Source: a virus
Length of the DNA: 23,304 bases
Strand: one strand, 5' to 3'
Virus record (IMG/VR): IMGVR_UViG_3300048032_000078
Coordinates: 1-23,304 of that record
This document shows positions 1 through 4,770 of the stretch, in pieces; the stretch's first letter is position 1; each line of letters opens with the position of its first letter. The position numbers and the translations under genes are program-made. The notes beneath the pieces are model-generated. The model saw nothing but the letters and a program-made list of their open reading frames with translations, had not been told where the DNA came from and searched no databases.

Positions 1-112
1 GGATATATAATGACCTTTGCTAGTCTATTGAGTGTTATATCAGTGTATCATTATGCGTTGAGTCGTTTGTCCATTTGAGGCAAATGACGCGTTTTTGTGG
101 TTCACTTATTGA

Positions 113-231
113 ACACCTATTGAACACCTAGTAACACTCATCGACACTCAATAACACCTAGCAACACTCAGTAACACTCATCGACACTCAGCGACACTCA
201 GCGACATGTAGCAACACCTAGCAACACATTG
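113..231. repeat. Tandem decamer repeat array (about 12 units)
   Basis: About twelve head-to-tail units of 10 bp (the first is 11) start with ACAC, or ACAT in one unit, with consensus ACACYYAGYR. Examples are ACACTCAGCG twice in a row at 184-203, ACACCTAGCA at 154 and 214, and ACACTCATCG at 134 and 174. The + strand is strongly C/A rich. The 10-bp period is close to one helical turn, so equivalent bases lie on the same DNA face. T7 has arrays of imperfect short repeats just inside its terminal repeats, and iteron-type origins also look like this; which applies here is inference. Confidence 0.9.
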
Positions 232-246
232 TCTCTCTCTCTCTCT
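232..246. repeat. (TC)7 dinucleotide tract
   Basis: An uninterrupted polypyrimidine TC run directly follows the decamer array. Mirror-symmetric homopyrimidine tracts can form triplex DNA and are prone to slippage. No gene overlaps it. Confidence 0.9.
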
Positions 247-254
247 TATAATAA

Positions 255-275
255 CTTAGGCGGGTTTTTCCTAAG
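255..275. other. Hairpin CTTAGG / CCTAAG in the left non-coding region
   Basis: A perfect 6-bp inverted repeat (255-260 and 270-275) surrounds a 9-nt loop, CGGGTTTTT. The same hexamer pair recurs in the opposite order at 4721-4742, just before the RNA polymerase gene. A second weaker inverted repeat, TTTCTTT/AAAGAAA, lies at 329-351. The rest of 1-434 shows no supportable gene; it is probably the left-end control region, with host promoters I could not place with confidence. Confidence 0.5.
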
Positions 276-434
276 CGTCTCAAAAAAACTTTCAAGCTCT
301 AAGCCAGTAAACAAGCGGCCTCCGAGACTTTCTTTAATTATTTAAAAGAAAAAGCTTGCACGCATGTATTTGTTTCTATTGATTTCTTTCCATCGAAAGC
401 ATGACGCCGCCGAAAAACACAAATCAAACTTACA

Positions 435-539
435 ATGAATACCACACAGAAAACACTCAATGCTCTCATTTACACCCTAGGCGTATTACTCGCGGGCTCC
501 TTAGGCGCTTTGCTTATGTTCCTAGTCATTGACGTCTAA
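435..539 (+). CDS. 34-aa predicted single-pass membrane peptide
   Basis: ATG to TAA, 34 residues. A polar start (MNTTQKT) is followed by a hydrophobic stretch from about residue 9 to 32 (ALIYTLGVLLAGSLGALLMF) that fits one transmembrane helix. The leader CAAATCAAACTTACA before the ATG resembles the leader repeat before the next gene, which supports real translation. No family is recognised. Small membrane peptides in the left end of T7-like phages often interfere with host envelope functions, but nothing here shows that. Its shortness is the main reason for doubt. Confidence 0.5.
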   Translation: MNTTQKTLNALIYTLGVLLAGSLGALLMFLVIDV

Positions 540-590
540 TTCAATCAAACTTAATACAAATACACGTTAATTCAATCAAACTTAATACAA
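537..590. repeat. Perfect 23-bp direct repeat with 31-bp period
   Basis: The 23-bp sequence beginning TAATTCAATCAAACTTAATA occurs at 537-559 and again at 568-590. A shortened version (AATCAAACTTA) precedes the ATG at 435. It looks like a tandem duplication of a 31-bp leader segment, about three helical turns. A TTGACG hexamer at 529-534, 17 bp before TAATAC at 552, could form a weak host-type promoter overlapping the first copy. Confidence 0.8.
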
Positions 591-603
591 CCACATTAAA
601 AAC

Positions 604-867
604 ATGAAAATTACAACAAACAATCACTACCGCGATCTTTTAACTGAATACGATCTAACATCAAAAGAGCTAGAATCATTCGACTACTTAGAAGACGGCG
701 AGGGTTCATTCATTCGATACAGAGGCCGCGTATGGGAGCTTGGCGAATTCACCCGCACCGAAATAGAAGATTGGGACGGCATCAGTTCAGACACTTATTT
801 CAGCGGTGCAGTTATTAAACTTTCTGAAGACGGCGAGACCGTAAAGGTCGGCTACGTTTACTCTTAA
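604..867 (+). CDS. 87-aa early-region protein of unknown function
   Basis: An acidic, soluble-looking protein of 87 residues with no membrane segment or signal peptide. The central part (EDGEGSFIRYRGRVWELGEF) reads like a beta-strand-rich domain. It starts at an ATG with the A-rich leader CCACATTAAAAAC and no Shine-Dalgarno, like most genes here. It sits in the cluster of very small genes at the left end, where T7-like phages keep host-takeover functions. I recognise no family and assign no function. Codon use and good spacing to the next gene make it a credible gene. Confidence 0.7.
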   Translation: MKITTNNHYRDLLTEYDLTSKELESFDYLEDGEGSFIRYRGRVWELGEFTRTEIEDWDGISSDTYFSGAVIKLSEDGETVKVGYVYS

Positions 868-905
868 TCAATAAAACACAAATAAAACCACAAATAAAAC
901 ACATC
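868..905. repeat. A-rich leader made of repeated CAAATAAAAC units
   Basis: The gap between two small genes consists of three near-identical units (CAATAAAACA, CAAATAAAAC, CACAAATAAAAC) ending in ACATC before the ATG at 906. It is probably an untranslated leader for non-SD initiation. Confidence 0.6.
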
Positions 906-1139
906 ATGAAACCTACAGCACAATCAATTCGCGAAAGCCTAGCACTCGGCCCTTATTTCTTCTCTAAAGACACGCTCAGATTCTTCGGGCAAACCATGCA
1001 TTCATTCAAAGTCGAATGGCACGACAAAGAGCAAGGCATTATCCGCCTATTCGCTCCCATGAAAAGCGACGGCAAGCGCGTAGGCACTACTGAGCGCCTC
1101 ATTGACGTTTCAGACCCCGCCAACTTTAAAGAAGTATAA
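906..1139 (+). CDS. 77-aa early-region protein of unknown function
   Basis: 77 residues, ATG start with an ACACATC leader and no SD. It is basic to neutral, with several aromatic residues in a compact core (YFFSKDTLRFFGQ, then FKVEWHDKEQGIIRLF) that suggests a small folded beta-rich protein. No signal peptide, membrane helix or known motif is visible. It is followed within 20 bp by a GC-rich hairpin that probably ends the first small-gene transcript. Function is unknown. Confidence 0.7.
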   Translation: MKPTAQSIRESLALGPYFFSKDTLRFFGQTMHSFKVEWHDKEQGIIRLFAPMKSDGKRVGTTERLIDVSDPANFKEV

Positions 1140-1150
1140 CCTATAACCAG

Positions 1151-1177
1151 CCCCGTAGTTTAACCGCTACGGGGTTT
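1151..1177 (+). terminator. Probable intrinsic terminator
   Basis: The stem CCCCGTAG / CTACGGGG (8 bp, perfect) has the loop TTTAACCG and is followed by only three T residues, then CGGGG. It is a strong hairpin but a weak U tract, so attenuation or an RNA processing site is also possible. Confidence 0.6.
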
Positions 1178-1258
1178 CGGGGTGCAAGGGTAACACTTAC
1201 TACTTGCAACACATTAAAACGCCTTTAAGGGGCAATAAAACGAAACTAAATACATATC

Positions 1259-1498
1259 ATGAAAACATATATTACAGCCACATTTGAAAATGGTGACACT
1301 ATAAAAACTGAAATTAAGGCAACGCCGCGTGAAGCCACCGCTTACTATTACGGGAAGGTTTTTAACCTTGGCGCCGAAGAGGATAATTTGCAAAGATGCG
1401 TATCTGTTATCACTTCACCTGAACCAAGTAGCAATTGCACCTTTGAGGATTCTTTAAACCAATCTAAAGACGCCGCGGGTAAACTAGCGCGTGTTTAA
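1259..1498 (+). CDS. 79-aa early-region protein of unknown function
   Basis: 79 residues, ATG start preceded by AAATACATATC without an SD. The N-terminal third (MKTYITATFENGDTIKTEIK) looks like a two-stranded beta hairpin, and the TPREATAYYYGKVFNLG segment like an amphipathic helix. It contains two cysteines but no metal-binding pattern. It lies 120 bp beyond the hairpin at 1151, so it may begin a new transcript. No family recognised. Confidence 0.65.
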   Translation: MKTYITATFENGDTIKTEIKATPREATAYYYGKVFNLGAEEDNLQRCVSVITSPEPSSNCTFEDSLNQSKDAAGKLARV

Positions 1499-1504
1499 AT
1501 CAAG

Positions 1505-1811
1505 CAAACCGCCGCACATAAACCACACATAACAAGTTTGCGGATCTTTCAAACCGCCACACAATAAATACTATGGACAAACAAACCGCCGCACATAAAC
1601 GCTTCCAAGCGTACTATCTAGACTACCTTCTCAACTATCAAAGCATCGGTAGCTATGCCGCCTCTCACGGGCTCACTTATGAAACCGCCAAGTATCGCAT
1701 TGAGACAGGCGAACGGGTGCACTTGTCACAAACTGTGACCACCTTGTGACACACTGGCCGCCACAGGGCTTGCTTTCTTTTAGATAAACAAACCGCCACA
1801 CATAAACCGCC
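1505..1811 (+). repeat. Dispersed leader repeats CAAACCGCC-R-CACATAAA
   Basis: The sequence CAAACCGCCGCACATAAAC occurs at 1505 and 1582, with one change (G to A) at 1789; a shorter relative lies at 1550. They precede or overlap the starts of the small genes at 1573 and 1812. They belong to a wider family of twelve exact AAACCGCC octamers between 1506 and 3231, all on the + strand. Confidence 0.85.
1573..1749 (+). CDS. 58-aa putative helix-turn-helix protein
   Basis: ATG to TGA, 58 residues. The segment at about residues 24-48 (SIGSYAASHGLTYETAKYR) has the spacing of a helix-turn-helix: a first helix with two alanines, a turn with HGL, then a second helix TYETAKYR. This suggests sequence-specific DNA binding, perhaps a repressor, antirepressor or excisionase-like regulator near the integrase. 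That role is inference, and no family was matched. The gene overlaps one AAACCGCC octamer at its start and another inside. No SD; leader CACAATAAATACT. Confidence 0.55.
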   Translation: MDKQTAAHKRFQAYYLDYLLNYQSIGSYAASHGLTYETAKYRIETGERVHLSQTVTTL

Positions 1812-1985
1812 ATGAAAGACATCACCGAACGCCTAAACCTAGCACGTATGCTTATACGGAACGCCATTGGTTCCCATCAAGGGACACCTGAAACCGCCGC
1901 AAGGTACGCTATAAGACAGCTAGACCTACCAAGCGACGTTGAACAATCACTCATTCAATACGCAACACAAACCGCCAACAAATAA
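1812..1985 (+). CDS. 57-aa protein of unknown function
   Basis: ATG to TAA, 57 residues, mostly helical in appearance (KDITERLNLARMLIRNAIG, then TAARYAIRQLDL). The ATG follows directly on an AAACCGCC octamer, with CACATAAA just upstream, like its neighbour. Two more octamers lie inside the gene (1891, 1969). No motif or membrane segment. A small helical regulator or recombination accessory protein is possible, but nothing in the sequence proves it. Confidence 0.5.
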   Translation: MKDITERLNLARMLIRNAIGSHQGTPETAARYAIRQLDLPSDVEQSLIQYATQTANK

Positions 1986-1992
1986 CACACAT

Positions 1993-2214
1993 ATGACACC
2001 ACTACACGCACGACCTAAAGCTTACCGCAACCTCCACAACGCCCGCCGCGTATCAAACCGCGGGGGCAAATCAGAAGCTACACTCGATAGAGAATATAAT
2101 AAAGAAACAGCCAAGCTTATTGACGAAGGCTGGAAAGCTTTCTGGGAGAAGCGCGGGTTAAGCAAACCGCCCTACGTATCAGACAGACAGATAGGTGTCT
2201 TCGATACGTTATAA
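1993..2214 (+). CDS. 73-aa basic protein of unknown function
   Basis: I place the start at the ATG at 1993 rather than the upstream in-frame ATG at 1939. This avoids overlapping the previous gene and puts AACACACAT immediately before it, matching the other leaders. The product has 73 residues with a strongly basic first half (HARPKAYRNLHNARRVSNRGG), suggesting nucleic-acid contact, and a helical second half containing EGWKAFWEKRG. No recognised domain. It is the last small gene before the integrase control region. Confidence 0.6.
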   Translation: MTPLHARPKAYRNLHNARRVSNRGGKSEATLDREYNKETAKLIDEGWKAFWEKRGLSKPPYVSDRQIGVFDTL

Positions 2215-2400
2215 CATCACATGAGGCAGTATGTCGCAAAATGATACCTTCTGTTGCACTTGATGCACGTGCCTAGAAAGATAGGTTAGCTCAAACATAT
2301 TCAAAGAATCGAAGATTTGAATATCTAAAGGGAGGATTCACAAAACGCATTTATGCAATAATGTACTACCCAAACAGACACACACACGAAAGAATAGAAG
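2215..2400 (+). promoter_or_regulatory. Integrase upstream region with 9-bp inverted repeat
   Basis: This 186-bp gap has no convincing gene. It contains the perfect inverted repeat ATATTCAAA (2297-2305) / TTTGAATAT (2316-2324) with a 10-nt centre, a plausible operator or integrase arm-type site. A purine run, AAAGGGAGG, at 2327-2335 lies too far upstream of the integrase start to be its ribosome site. A 28-codon reading frame from 2361 overlaps the integrase but is not supported. Confidence 0.45.
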
Positions 2401-3423
2401 ATGAGTATAAGAAAGAGTGGGAAAAACGACAACAAGTTCATGGCTGACTTCATGGTCAAAGGCGTAAGATACCGCCGCCAATGGCCTACCTATGAGGAAG
2501 CAGCCGCGTGGGAGTCAGAGCTAAAAAAGAGAATACGCCTAGGGATACCCTACACGGAACTCTTGGAAGGCACAGGTGACTTCATCACATTAGGCGAGCT
2601 AGCCGACAAGACGATGATACGTTATTGGGAGGGAACCGCCAACGAAAGCACCATGCGTTCCAACGTAAAGATTGTTCTTGATCACTATGGACAAGGCTAT
2701 GACGTCTCTCAGCTAGACGTTGCGGCAGTGGACACCCTCATCTTTGCCCTAGAGAAGAAGGGGCTGGCAAAGGCTACTATAAACCGCCGCCTATCTTGCC
2801 TGTCTAAGATCCTCACCTTCGGGGTAGACCGTGGGTTCCTTACACACAAGCCTAAGATAGAACAGAAGAAGCTCTCCAACACTCGCATGAGGTTCCTTAC
2901 AGAAGAAGAAGAGTATGAGATCGTGGACGCGCTCGAAGCCTCTGGAAGGGATGACTTCGCGAGGTTCTTTGAATGGCAAATTGATACAGGTATGCGACCT
3001 ATAGAGGCTCGTCATATACCGCAAACCGCCGTGAGAGAAGATCCTGAGCACGGCTGGTTGGTTGATCTGAGCAAGACCAAGAACAACTATCCGCGCACCA
3101 TCTGGCTCACCGAGAGGGCTTACAAGGCTTACCTTGCTTTATCGGATGAACAGTTCCCATTTGCTAGGTTCACCGAAGCTAAGATAGCGAGCACTTGGAA
3201 GTTCATACGGGAAGCACTTAACGAAACCGCCGACAAGGACTTTGTGTTCTATCTTACAAGGCATACCTGCGCGTCGAGATTAGTGCAGCGTAACGTGCCT
3301 CTCCAAATCGTCAAAGAGTGGATGGGTCACCGTAACTTTGAGATGACCTTGAGGTACGCTAAGCTTACTCCCACTAATATGCTTGACGCAAGGAACGCCC
3401 TTCAACAATCTCACATACACTAA
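2401..3423 (+). CDS. int: Tyrosine recombinase (phage integrase)
   Basis: 340 residues, a usual size for phage integrases. The N-terminal part (about 1-60) is the arm-binding type, about 60-155 is the core-binding SAM-like domain, and the rest is catalytic. The catalytic set is complete: Arg199 in DTGMRPIEA, Lys225 or Lys227 in LSKTKNN, Arg287 in YLTRHT, His310 in WMGHRN, and the nucleophile Tyr319 in TLRYAKLT. The first position of the HxxR box is Tyr284 instead of His, a substitution often seen in active phage integrases. It should recombine attP with a host attB for lysogeny. Its place upstream of the RNA polymerase matches other temperate T7-like phages. Three AAACCGCC octamers lie inside the gene. 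Start ATG at 2401, no clear SD. Confidence 0.95.
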   Translation: MSIRKSGKNDNKFMADFMVKGVRYRRQWPTYEEAAAWESELKKRIRLGIPYTELLEGTGDFITLGELADKTMIRYWEGTANESTMRSNVKIVLDHYGQGYDVSQLDVAAVDTLIFALEKKGLAKATINRRLSCLSKILTFGVDRGFLTHKPKIEQKKLSNTRMRFLTEEEEYEIVDALEASGRDDFARFFEWQIDTGMRPIEARHIPQTAVREDPEHGWLVDLSKTKNNYPRTIWLTERAYKAYLALSDEQFPFARFTEAKIASTWKFIREALNETADKDFVFYLTRHTCASRLVQRNVPLQIVKEWMGHRNFEMTLRYAKLTPTNMLDARNALQQSHIH

Positions 3424-3581
3424 GCACTGCTTCGATTATTCCCTACAGCCGTAGCTAGACTACAACGCTAGGGGATACACTAACCAACAACGTGTCCTCA
3501 TTTAATTACATCTGAGGACACATAAACTCACGCACTCAAAGTTAAACAAGGGTTGATTTCGGGGGCGGGCAACTAAGCACT
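3424..3581 (+). promoter_or_regulatory. Integrase downstream region with inverted repeats; candidate attP
   Basis: This gap holds a compound hairpin around 3441-3473 (outer CCCTA/TAGGG, inner GTAG/CTAC) and a perfect 9-bp inverted repeat, GTGTCCTCA (3492-3500) / TGAGGACAC (3513-3521). The latter could be a U-tract-less terminator or a recombinase core. No tRNA 3'-end sequence was found that would mark attP. A G-rich stretch (TTTCGGGGGCGGGC) lies at about 3556 before the next gene. Confidence 0.4.
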
Positions 3582-3905
3582 ATGAAAAAACTAAGTGACA
3601 CACTAACGGAACTAGGGATTGCATTCAGCTTCCCTATCGAGATTATGGAAGCCAATGACAGAGTGACCTACTTCGAGGACTGTGATGGCTTCTGTCGTAA
3701 GTATGAGTATGATACCAATGGTGAACAGACCTACTATGAGGACAGCGATGGCTATTGGTGTAAGTATGAATACGACGCCAATGGTCGTCCAACTTACTAC
3801 GAGGACAGCAAGGGCGTAAAGAAAGGAACACCTAAGTCATCTAAGACCTGCGAAGGTAAGGTAATCGAGGTTGACGGAATTAAATACAAACTAAAAGCAC
3901 TATGA
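3582..3905 (+). CDS. YD-like repeat protein, copy 1
   Basis: 107 residues, acidic. After a helical N-terminus (MKKLSDTLTELGI) it carries a 21-residue repeat starting at Thr29, Thr50 and Thr71 with the pattern TYYEDSxGYWxKYEYDxNGxx; the third copy is truncated. Such tyrosine/aspartate-rich repeats, resembling RHS/YD repeats, occur in many phage proteins of unknown role and probably stack as beta hairpins. The N-terminal 35 residues are nearly identical to those of the gene at 4136, so the two are paralogues. The TGA overlaps the next start (ATGA). It lies between integrase and RNA polymerase, so it is early or lysogeny-associated. Function unknown. Confidence 0.75.
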   Translation: MKKLSDTLTELGIAFSFPIEIMEANDRVTYFEDCDGFCRKYEYDTNGEQTYYEDSDGYWCKYEYDANGRPTYYEDSKGVKKGTPKSSKTCEGKVIEVDGIKYKLKAL

Positions 3906-4129
3906 AAACAATACCAATAAAAGTAAGCATCAAGTCAGCTAGTCTCGACTGGAATCCAATCTTCAATAGCGTCCAAGTCGGCGTCGATGATGAAGCCTCT
4001 GGTTCTTTCCTAATCATATACGGAAACGACTCTCAAAACGACAGTGCTAAAATCTCCCTCGACTGGGACGAATGGGACGACCTTGTAAAAGTTGTTCGTA
4101 AGTATCGTAACGAATGGGAGTGGAAATAG
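3902..4129 (+). CDS. 75-aa acidic protein of unknown function
   Basis: 75 residues, start coupled to the preceding stop by an ATGA overlap. The sequence alternates hydrophobic and charged residues (VQVGVDDEASGSFLIIYG) as expected for beta strands, and ends with a tryptophan-rich helix (LDWDEWDDLVKVVRKYRNEWEW). It is unrelated to the two repeat proteins on either side, although sandwiched between them. No known domain or signal peptide. Being co-translated with a repeat protein suggests a common role, which remains unknown. Confidence 0.65.
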   Translation: MKTIPIKVSIKSASLDWNPIFNSVQVGVDDEASGSFLIIYGNDSQNDSAKISLDWDEWDDLVKVVRKYRNEWEWK

Positions 4130-4135
4130 AACACT

Positions 4136-4504
4136 ATGAAACCACTAAGCGACACACTAACAGAACTAGGGATTGATTGTGCGTTCCCTATCGAGATTAT
4201 GGAAGCCAATGACAGAGTCACCTACTTCGAGGACTGTGACGACTACTGGGAGAGGTACGAGCGTGATGTCAAGGGGCGGCCAACTTACCACGAAGACAGT
4301 AATGGCTTCTGGCAGAAGTGGAAGCGTAATGCAGATGGTGACGTTCTTTATTATGAGGACAGCACAGGCGTAAAGAAAGGCATACCTGAATCATTAACCA
4401 AACCACTAACCGAATCGAAGGAGCGTTGTGCCTTCTGCGATAAGCCCGATGTGTACCTCAAGGGTCTCTGCCCTGTGTGTTTCGAGGATCACTACGGGAA
4501 TTAG
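4136..4504 (+). CDS. YD-like repeat protein, copy 2, with C-terminal zinc-ribbon motif
   Basis: 122 residues. Residues 1-35 match the protein at 3582 almost exactly, and the repeat region (periods at residues 29, 50 and 71) is diverged. It then adds a C-terminal extension containing Cys98-x2-Cys101-x10-Cys112-x2-Cys115 with His119, a likely zinc-binding ribbon absent from copy 1. The DNA from about 3588 to 3686 and 4142 to 4240 is nearly identical, so the pair arose by recent duplication and one copy gained or lost the finger. The zinc ribbon suggests nucleic-acid or protein binding; the biological role is unknown. Its stop codon overlaps the first copy of the 23-bp repeat at 4501. Confidence 0.75.
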   Translation: MKPLSDTLTELGIDCAFPIEIMEANDRVTYFEDCDDYWERYERDVKGRPTYHEDSNGFWQKWKRNADGDVLYYEDSTGVKKGIPESLTKPLTESKERCAFCDKPDVYLKGLCPVCFEDHYGN

Positions 4505-4770
4505 GTGACAAATCGCTGACAAAGTTTGTCAAAATAGCTAAAACAAAGGAAAGTGCGAGGTGACAATTAAAAGAAATTATCGTTGCAAATCAATACGTTG
4601 ACATAGCTTCAAAAAAAGTTAAGATATTGCTCATGGGATAGTAAATGTCTTTATTGTCACCTCTAGCCGTAACCCTATTGAAATATAAGCATTTTTAAAC
4701 AAACACTTATCCGTTTTGTTCCTAAGTATTTATTTGCTTAGGTGACAAATCACTGACAAATAAATTGACT
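4501..4770 (+). promoter_or_regulatory. Repeat-rich control region upstream of the RNA polymerase
   Basis: This AT-rich stretch is bounded by a 23-bp direct repeat with one mismatch, TTAGGTGACAAATCRCTGAC plus AAA, at 4501-4523 and 4738-4760. Inside are a palindrome GACAAA-G-TTTGTC (4518-4530), an 11-bp inverted repeat GAGGTGACAAT (4557-4567) / ATTGTCACCTC (4653-4663), and a hairpin CCTAAG (4721-4726) / CTTAGG (4737-4742). GGTGACAA recurs in direct and inverted form, as operator half-sites do. A possible host promoter is TTGACA at 4598-4603, 16 bp before TAAGAT at 4620. Regulator binding, an origin, or both are possible. Confidence 0.7.

Noticed and set aside
113-231. CRISPR array
   Set aside because: Units are 10 bp with no spacers; it is a simple tandem repeat.
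1673-1867. Minus-strand reading frame of 64 aa
   Set aside because: It overlaps two small plus-strand genes with matching leaders, has low-complexity basic content, and every convincing gene is on the plus strand.
1939-1992. Longer start for the 73-aa gene
   Set aside because: It would overlap the preceding gene, and 1993 has the typical ACACACAT leader.
2361-2447. 28-codon frame overlapping the integrase start
   Set aside because: Short, no leader or motif, and its second half is the integrase in another frame.
4501-4760. Insertion sequence bounded by direct repeats
   Set aside because: The 214-bp interior has no coding capacity and no terminal inverted repeats; the shared internal half-sites fit a control region better.
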